This document shows positions 60,701 to 64,000 of a stretch of 64,000 bases of DNA, one piece after another (the first letter of the stretch is position 1; each line of letters starts with the position of its first letter). Under the pieces are notes generated by a model that saw only the letters and a program-made list of their open reading frames with translations, searched no databases and had not been told where the DNA came from. The stretch covers positions 1 through 64,000 of the forward strand of contig JAMKCH010010299.1 of the NCBI GenBank assembly GCA_023653785.1. Direction: 5' to 3'. Origin of the DNA: Ophioderma brevispina. Its lineage: Eukaryota; Echinodermata; Ophiuroidea; Amphilepidida; Ophiodermatidae. Position numbers and translations under genes: made by a program.

Positions 60701-63700
60701 TAAATCCGGTTTTTGGTCCCGTCAACGAGGGTGGCCGATACACTCACACTCTGCAATACGCTGTGTGAGGAATTTATTGGAGCAAAAGTACTTGACCGGA
60801 GCCCTTCCTGACGCCCAATCCACCGTTTTTGGTGTTGGGGGCCAGCCTTTGGCAACTATAGCCCACCTACAAGCAGCATTGCTGGATGCCGCCAAGGTCT
60901 CGAGTTGACGCCTTGTGAGTAGATCCTTCTTTTCATTCTACACGTATAACCATTCTACCCTCTCCATCAGTTTCCTAAAGAAAATAGATGGGGGTGGATG
61001 GTTTGTTAAGCCGCCGAAAATATTTTGTTTTACAACTCATGTTTACCAACCAAGAGAATCAAGTAGTTTCAAATCACGTGCATATGTGCTGTATAATATA
61101 TAATTTAGGAATATAATACATACCTCTCAATTGTTCAATGTCGTATCCCATATAGGTGAGCTGACAATGGTGATAGGACCAGTTAGTTAGTGGTAAATCT
61201 CGTGCTGTCCAATTCTAGGTGAAATGACAACATTGAATGGTTCGGTTACATTTGGTGCGAGAACGTAAGTAAATTCACACAAATCTTATTCAACAATGAG
61301 TTGTTAGCTTTGACTTGCACTTTGAATATAGCCTAAAACGCTACGTCAATATAATTAGTTATCCCCTGTTTTTTCACGCAATACAGAAAAAATATCTTAT
61401 AGGGATGTCGTGAACAATGATTATGAGGTTGCAAATCCGGATAAAATGTGAATTTTGGTACACAAGGCTTTCATACATTGATAATCCAAAAAATTGAATG
61501 GAAGCACTTGCCACAACCCCTTTCCATGGCCCCAGCTTGAATTTCAGGTTCACAGGGGTACAATTTGTTGTAAAAGTGTTCCATTGTTTGAAATACACCA
61601 TGATGTCTGTCTAGTTACAGGATTCAAAAAGGTAATTTATACTACCTGTGACTTATGATTTAGGAATTATGGGTAAAAACTGTAAAATCGCAAAAAGGGC
61701 AATTTGTTGTACAGGGTCAAAAATTCAAGTTTGCTGTCCAATTTTTGTTTTTTTTGTAAAATGGGTTCAAATTGTTTGGTTTAGCTCATAGACTGAAATA
61801 TAGGAATAATTTTCACTATCTTACGTGTCCTGGTTTATTAACCAAATGGCGAATAAGTCAACAGCTATTGGCAGCTATTGATTCTATTGACCCTGTGACC
61901 TATTTTCGTTGGATACGTGAACACTAAGCATAACAATAAGACAAACCTTTCCTTATTTCAATCCTTAAGCTTGGGAACCAGTTGCCCCACATATTAACTG
62001 AGTCAAAGCAACTTTAACTTTTTGGAACCCATGGACAACCAAAATTGACTTTTCACCATTTTTTGTACCGTTTTTACCCCATATACTCCGAAACTATAAG
62101 CCATCGCTAGTGTAACTATCCTTTTTGGATCCTTGTGACCAGACAAACCACCATGGTTGTGCTTTTTACCAAATTCATAACATTTTAAAGTTTTGACCTC
62201 CCTGCTATAACTTGAATCCAAGCCGGGGGCCATTAAGGGGGGGTTGGCAAGTGCTTCCTCATGCCCTAAAGTACTTGTTGAAACATTCACAATTCGCTTA
62301 TCCGGAAGCGCACACTCGTACACTACAGTCCCCTGCTACTATGGTTTGTTTTCCAACATCTACAGTTAGCGATAGCTGATGTGATAGGGGATCAAACCAT
62401 AGAGTATTCCGTATGATTTTATCATTTATAGACATGATTAGTTCAAGTATCAAGCGTAAAATGAATTAAATTGTCTTTTATTACATGGTTCTGAAATAAC
62501 CGAGCCACAGATCGATCTCAAGATAGGTGTGACACGTCAGCCTCGCGAGGGAGGCCACAAAACCGGGCTAAAAGGTACAAGCATCAAGTTGGGACTAACG
62601 GCACAGCAACAGGAACTCAGTCCTGGGTAGTCCTGCGTGGACACGTGGTTAACTGCCTACACTATGATGTATGCACTGAGTTGAATTCTGCAGCCAGTGC
62701 AGTGTGCCGCTGTAGTAGGCTACCGGAAAAGCCCTAACTTACCGCGTGAAGACATCACATTGGGTCACATTCCGCCACCACTGAGGGAACTTCAAAAATG
62801 GGTTGTGACTGAAAAAACTGGGAAAATGTATCATGTAAGAAATATTTGTGTTTTGGATTTGCCACAGCATCATCATCGCCATTGTGCTGAACAAAAAAGG
62901 GCCATAATTATATAGATTGTGCCTAGGCATAGGGGGCTGGACCAAACCATCTCGCCACAGATGCGCACGATCTTACAAATCTATAGATTGAATGCAATGT
63001 CTGAGGGACTTGATCTTGGTGTAAGCCAATTACGTAATCAGCTCATATCCATTGAGTAATGAAAAATTATCTGGTTATACTGTAAAATATACTTGGACGT
63101 TAACCATCAGCATTCCCCATTGCATGTCTACTAAAGATAAATGTATATGTTGCGTGGTCCCCTGGGTTTTTTGACCCGGAAAATTTGTTATTGCTGATTT
63201 TTTGCACACAAAATGTTAAAATTTCCGTAATTAAGAAAAACAGGATTTTCCTTAAATTTACGGAAAAACTGTTTTTAGAAAACAATAAAATAAAACAAAA
63301 AACCTAAAAAATCGCTAAAAATGTTAATTTAACGAAATAGTCAAATTTTCTGGCTAGCAATATTTGGCGATTTTTTCGTTTTTTGGTTCCGTAATTTTAA
63401 ATTACGGAAAATTCTGTTAAATACATATTTTTTTCATATATGAGACAAATTTCTGTCAAATTACTGTCAACGTTTCCGTTAATTGCAAGAAATTTCTGTA
63501 AAATTTTACTCTCTAAAAATGACTGGAAATACTGCTGCAGAAAGTTCCGAAATTTACGACGACATTTTTTTTTTAACATTGCCGTTAAGCAGAATCATCA
63601 TACAACAATTTTCCAATCCGACCATGTAATCCCCTTGGGAAATTTTATCCAGATGGCGCCATATTAGTCTTATCTCCGCTTTAAGGTATATGTTGATGAT

Positions 63701-64000
63701 TTAGTGTTTTTTAATATCTTTTGGGGGGCATTCAAAGAATCCCATCATGTTACCATCTAATCCCGGCATCGATACTTCCTTCCGCCAAAATCCAAAATGG
63801 CCGCCATGGTTTATATAATTATCTATATCTCATGTTTTTTGAATCAATGTTTGAGTTCAAAGAATTCAGTTTTTGTTGAAATTAATCTTTAGTTTTCTTA
63901 AGGTCGTAAAATTCCAAATGGCCACCAAAATGGCTGCCAATGCTGCCTATACATATAAGTTATATTCTCACTGACAATAACTTCCTTTGCAGTATCCTCA
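40168..64000 (+). CDS. Gene 2: SUR-like ABCC transporter (5' portion, continues past window)
   Basis: Exons seen: 40168-40838, 43784-44017, 45040-45221, 48409-48567, 49098-49253, 49495-49629, 50599-50755, 51121-51161, 54770-54956, 58118-58279, 58524-58602 and 59847-59958. In order they encode the five-helix TMD0, the L0 linker, TMD1, the TMD1-NBD1 linker and NBD1 as far as Walker A. TMD0 carries the SUR hallmark [12 protein letters not shown] and GEGIL, then YLPA and YYQASET, matching ABCC8/ABCC9 and not MRPs. SUR proteins sit in the plasma membrane; in vertebrates TMD0/L0 binds and gates Kir6.x, but no partner gene is present here. Phases of neighbouring exons agree throughout. Frame is broken in exons 3, 7 and 9 by small indels, and the Walker A exon has a damaged duplicate. 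The rest (NBD1 after Walker A, TMD2, NBD2) lies to the right. It is a close paralogue of gene 1, same strand. Confidence 0.88.
40839..43783. other. Gene 2 intron 1
   Basis: No exon recognised. The minus-strand 122-codon frame at 41,521-41,153 has no recognised domain. GT-rich microsatellite-like sequence lies at 41,735-41,770. Confidence 0.4.
43784..44017 (+). CDS. Gene 2 exon 2: L0 linker and start of TMD1
   Basis: Acceptor CTTGCAG, donor GTATGC, 78 codons, phase 0 at both ends. It contains [19 protein letters not shown] followed by [18 protein letters not shown], which aligns with the SUR segment GTYWWMNAFI...KKPIDLRAIGKLP. In SUR this is the lasso/L0 region entering the first helix of TMD1, which links TMD0 to the core and contacts Kir6. 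Confidence 0.92.
45040..45221 (+). CDS. Gene 2 exon 3: TMD1, frameshifted
   Basis: Acceptor TTAATAG, donor GTAACA. It starts [20 protein letters not shown] and then meets a T5 run (45,111-45,115) after which the frame ends at TGA. The next frame gives [20 protein letters not shown] up to the donor, matching the SUR helix after FGR. The exon is 182 bases; 183 would fit both flanking phases, so one T appears to be missing. Homopolymer sequencing error or a true null allele are the options. Confidence 0.85.
47472..48013. mobile_element. TTAA-flanked MITE, second family
   Basis: 542 bases including TTAA at both ends. The termini are AGGGATTAGCAGCGAT and the complement ATCGCTGCTAATCCCT. There is no transposase frame. 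The inverted ends differ in sequence from the elements at 18 kb and 26 kb, so this is a separate TTAA-targeting family. Confidence 0.8.
48218..48282 (+). repeat. (CTAC)n tetranucleotide microsatellite
   Basis: CTAC/CTAT/ATAC units, interrupted, just upstream of exon 4. Confidence 0.75.
48409..48567 (+). CDS. Gene 2 exon 4: TMD1 helix and elbow
   Basis: Acceptor CTTCACAG, donor GTCAGA, 53 codons in phase 0. It encodes [20 protein letters not shown] followed by [20 protein letters not shown] and SLQ. The [12 protein letters not shown] stretch matches the ABCC coupling segment before [10 protein letters not shown]. Confidence 0.92.
49098..49253 (+). CDS. Gene 2 exon 5: TMD1 intracellular loop
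   Basis: Acceptor TTTTCAG, donor GTAAAT, 52 codons. [40 protein letters not shown] and QYLWAVPFR are classic ABCC TMD1 motifs (TxGQIxNxMSxDxxR/N...WAxP). Confidence 0.93.
49495..49629 (+). CDS. Gene 2 exon 6: TMD1 helix
   Basis: Acceptor TTTACAG, donor GTATGT, 45 codons. It encodes [20 protein letters not shown], then a hydrophobic [15 protein letters not shown] stretch and QKIVM. It corresponds to the SUR stretch before the SNERLKQTNEML coupling helix. Confidence 0.9.
49630..50598. other. Gene 2 intron 6
   Basis: No further exon seen. A GGTTCGAATTCC B-box-like motif at 50,292-50,303 with upstream GTGCAATCAAATGC may be a degraded SINE head, but support is weak. Confidence 0.35.
50599..50755 (+). 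CDS. Gene 2 exon 7: coupling helix, indel-ridden
   Basis: Acceptor GTTCAG, donor GTAAGT. Three frames are needed to read it: KLADN at the start, then NEML, then IKLLKLYGW, and later a segment like [10 protein letters not shown]. This matches the SUR motif [16 protein letters not shown]. As written, a TAA comes after seven codons. Several one-base deletions are implied around 50,617-50,627, 50,638, 50,666 and 50,690. The total length (157) still fits phase 0 in and phase 1 out, so gains and losses roughly cancel. Neighbouring exons are clean. Confidence 0.75.
51121..51161 (+). CDS. Gene 2 exon 8: short TMD1 helix exon
   Basis: Acceptor TTCTTCAG, donor GTAAGT, 41 bases. With the base carried from exon 7 it encodes [14 protein letters not shown]. 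This matches the W-x-CTPF-x-V-x-L helix of MRP/SUR TMD1. It leaves in phase 0. The small size and the noisy exon before it lower confidence slightly. Confidence 0.7.
51760..53900. mobile_element. Long-TIR element in gene 2 intron
   Basis: The left arm (about 51,760-51,960) and right arm (about 53,700-53,900) are inverted copies. Shared landmarks are GTGTCCCAAAAAAACG against a GGGACCC / A-run counterpart, GGTGGCAGGCGCCATAAGTT, CTTATTCTTTGTT, AAGATGGGACTGTTAGCTA and the CATGATCC/TATGACCC region. About 1.7 kb lies between and no transposase is readable. It is a foldback-type or non-autonomous DNA transposon. Confidence 0.75.
52773..52908. mobile_element. Small inverted-repeat element nested in the long-TIR element
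   Basis: Starts CAGTGAACCATGAAGACCCG and ends with the near complement CGGGCCTTCATGGTTCACTA. About 136 bases long. It looks like a MITE inserted into, or part of, the larger element. Confidence 0.6.
54770..54956 (+). CDS. Gene 2 exon 9: TMD1 last helices, frameshifted
   Basis: Acceptor CCCGCAG. It begins [11 protein letters not shown], then an A5 run at 54,801-54,805 shifts the frame. The following frame reads [20 protein letters not shown] and [14 protein letters not shown], matching the MRP/SUR stretch SLALFNIL...LPMV...RLxxFL. With A4 the exon is 62 codons, phase 0 to phase 0. The donor GTCTCG is weak but is the only one that keeps phase with exon 10; other donors cannot be excluded. A TGA follows downstream if no splice occurs. 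Confidence 0.8.
55290..55460 (-). mobile_element. tRNA-derived SINE (minus strand)
   Basis: On the minus strand a GCGCAGGACTCGTGATCATT segment is followed by GTGAGTTTCGAGTCCC (good B box), CCATCGCCTGGGCAAGATAC and TTAATCTAAATTACCCTTAT. The box spacing and the GGCAAGATACTTAATC body are those of tRNA-derived SINEs. Confidence 0.7.
56706..57002 (+). repeat. GGGTAC minisatellite, block 1
   Basis: Imperfect repeats of about 6 and 18-22 bases built from GGGTAC, GGGTCC, GGGTAT and CCATGGGT / CCACGGGT. An A-run and a non-repeat spacer interrupt it at 56,905-56,935. All reading frames give Gly/Tyr/Val/Arg-rich products, so open frames here are not evidence for a gene. It lies in gene 2 intron 9. Confidence 0.9.
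57529..57910 (+). repeat. GGGTAC minisatellite, block 2
   Basis: Same unit types as block 1, in the same orientation, about 530 bases downstream. It ends in a purer (GGGTAC)n array at 57,835-57,910, including a CCCGGGTAC step. The long frames on both strands are products of the repeat. Confidence 0.9.
58118..58279 (+). CDS. Gene 2 exon 10: TMD1-NBD1 linker
   Basis: Acceptor CTACAG, donor GTTTAC, 54 codons, phase 0. A hydrophilic, Glu/Pro/Ser-rich stretch ([16 protein letters not shown], then [10 protein letters not shown] and PYAIK) lies where SUR has a long variable linker, in which ABCC proteins are often phosphorylated. It ends just before the first NBD1 strand. Confidence 0.85.
58524..58602 (+). 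CDS. Gene 2 exon 11: first strand of NBD1
   Basis: Acceptor TTTCAG, donor GTAAAT. It encodes [20 protein letters not shown] and NLKIPHG. GSFTW supplies the aromatic A-loop residue that stacks on ATP adenine in ABCC NBD1. Exits in phase 1. Confidence 0.9.
59385..59715 (+). repeat. Interspersed repeat, uninterrupted copy
   Basis: Uninterrupted version of the repeat split at 2,206-2,318 and 5,716-5,890. Landmarks: AAATCCGGTT, GTGTGAGGATTTA, GACCGGATGCCCTTCCTGAC, GTGCTGGATGGCCGCC, GGATGGTTTAGCCGCCG. The frame at 59,416-59,775 is an accident of this repeat. Confidence 0.8.
59847..59958 (+). CDS. Gene 2 exon 12: NBD1 Walker A
   Basis: Acceptor CATATAG, donor GTAAGT. It completes [20 protein letters not shown] followed by [27 protein letters not shown] is a full P-loop with the Mg-binding serine. 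Enters in phase 1 and exits in phase 2, so the following exon should begin with one base completing a codon. Confidence 0.93.
60477..61735 (+). repeat. 1.3-kb tandem duplication, copy 2
   Basis: Direct repeat of 59,155-60,470, with numerous one-base indels and few substitutions. It includes copies of the interspersed repeat (60,690-61,020), the Walker A exon and the following intron. Confidence 0.85.
61156..61264 (+). pseudogene. Damaged duplicate of the NBD1 Walker A exon
   Basis: Acceptor and donor are as in exon 12, but at the P-loop the sequence reads CAGTTAGTTAGTGGTAAATC. This puts a TAG stop in frame and destroys the glycine-rich loop, and four further bases are lost just after. Length is 109 against 112. 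It cannot replace exon 12; if spliced in as well, it would stop the protein. Confidence 0.85.
61990..62345 (-). repeat. Inverted, diverged copy of the 60.1-60.45 kb segment
   Basis: The reverse complement aligns with 60,070-60,440: AGCACAACCATG / AGCACACCATG, TCACAAGGATCCAAAAAGG / TTACAAGGATTCCAAAAAGG, ACTTATAGTTT and GGGGTAAAAAC. Substitutions dominate here, unlike the tandem copies, so this is a genuine old repeat copy. Confidence 0.75.
62346..63992. other. Gene 2 intron 12, distal part
   Basis: No exon recognised. An AT-rich stretch at 63,200-63,420 contains several inverted TTACGGAA / TTCCGTAA words. An open frame at 62,697-62,915 has no recognised domain. Confidence 0.4.
63993..64000 (+). 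CDS. Possible start of gene 2 exon 13
   Basis: CTTCCTTTGCAG ends at 63,992 and looks like a strong acceptor. Only eight bases follow. The next NBD1 exon is expected about here, but the content cannot be tested within the window. Confidence 0.3.

Overview
This is animal nuclear DNA: AT-rich, with short coding exons in long introns, GT/AG splice junctions and a dense, mixed load of transposable elements. The only host genes I can support are two head-to-tail, plus-strand copies of a sulfonylurea-receptor-like ABC transporter (ABCC8/ABCC9, SUR type). Known expansion of the ABCC9/SUR family in sea urchins, together with tRNA-derived SINEs of a kind seen in marine invertebrates, points to a marine deuterostome such as an echinoderm or hemichordate. 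This placement is inference; no marker gene in the window fixes the species.

Layout. About 1-22,000 is gene-free. It holds a degenerate minus-strand LINE (about 2,319-5,715) that splits an older repeat, a (CTA)n microsatellite, a triplicated 1.35-kb unit with a perfect-centre palindrome (9,568-13,590), a 1.8-kb terminal-inverted-repeat (TIR) element rich in AACGTT (14,452-16,262), a TTAA-flanked element interrupted by other DNA (18,043-19,422), and a plus-strand LINE reverse-transcriptase relic (19,600-20,475). Gene 1 occupies 22,120-27,409. Only six exons of its second nucleotide-binding domain (NBD2) and its stop codon are visible. The introns and the 13-kb intergenic space carry several palindromic MITEs, a SINE and an L1-like LINE tail.

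Gene 2 starts with ATG at 40,191 and runs past the right edge. Its exons encode the SUR-specific N-terminal membrane domain (TMD0), the L0 linker, the first transmembrane domain (TMD1), the linker to NBD1, and the NBD1 Walker A exon at 59,847-59,958. Its introns contain a long-TIR element, two blocks of a GGGTAC-type minisatellite and a 1.3-kb tandem duplication that copies the Walker A exon. The copied exon (61,156-61,264) is wrecked.

Both genes show single-base indels in otherwise well conserved exons. Two are the same error, an A5 run in GGGAAAAAC where A4 keeps the frame. One exon (50,599-50,755) carries several indels. Together with indel-rich local duplications, this fits patches of unpolished long-read sequence at least as well as true pseudogenes. 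In life the products would be full ABC transporters of the plasma membrane. In vertebrates SUR proteins regulate Kir6 K-ATP channels, but no Kir6 gene is visible here. I found no convincing previously undescribed system. The best leads are the tandem SUR pair, the TTAA element family, the GGGTAC arrays and the palindromic triplication.
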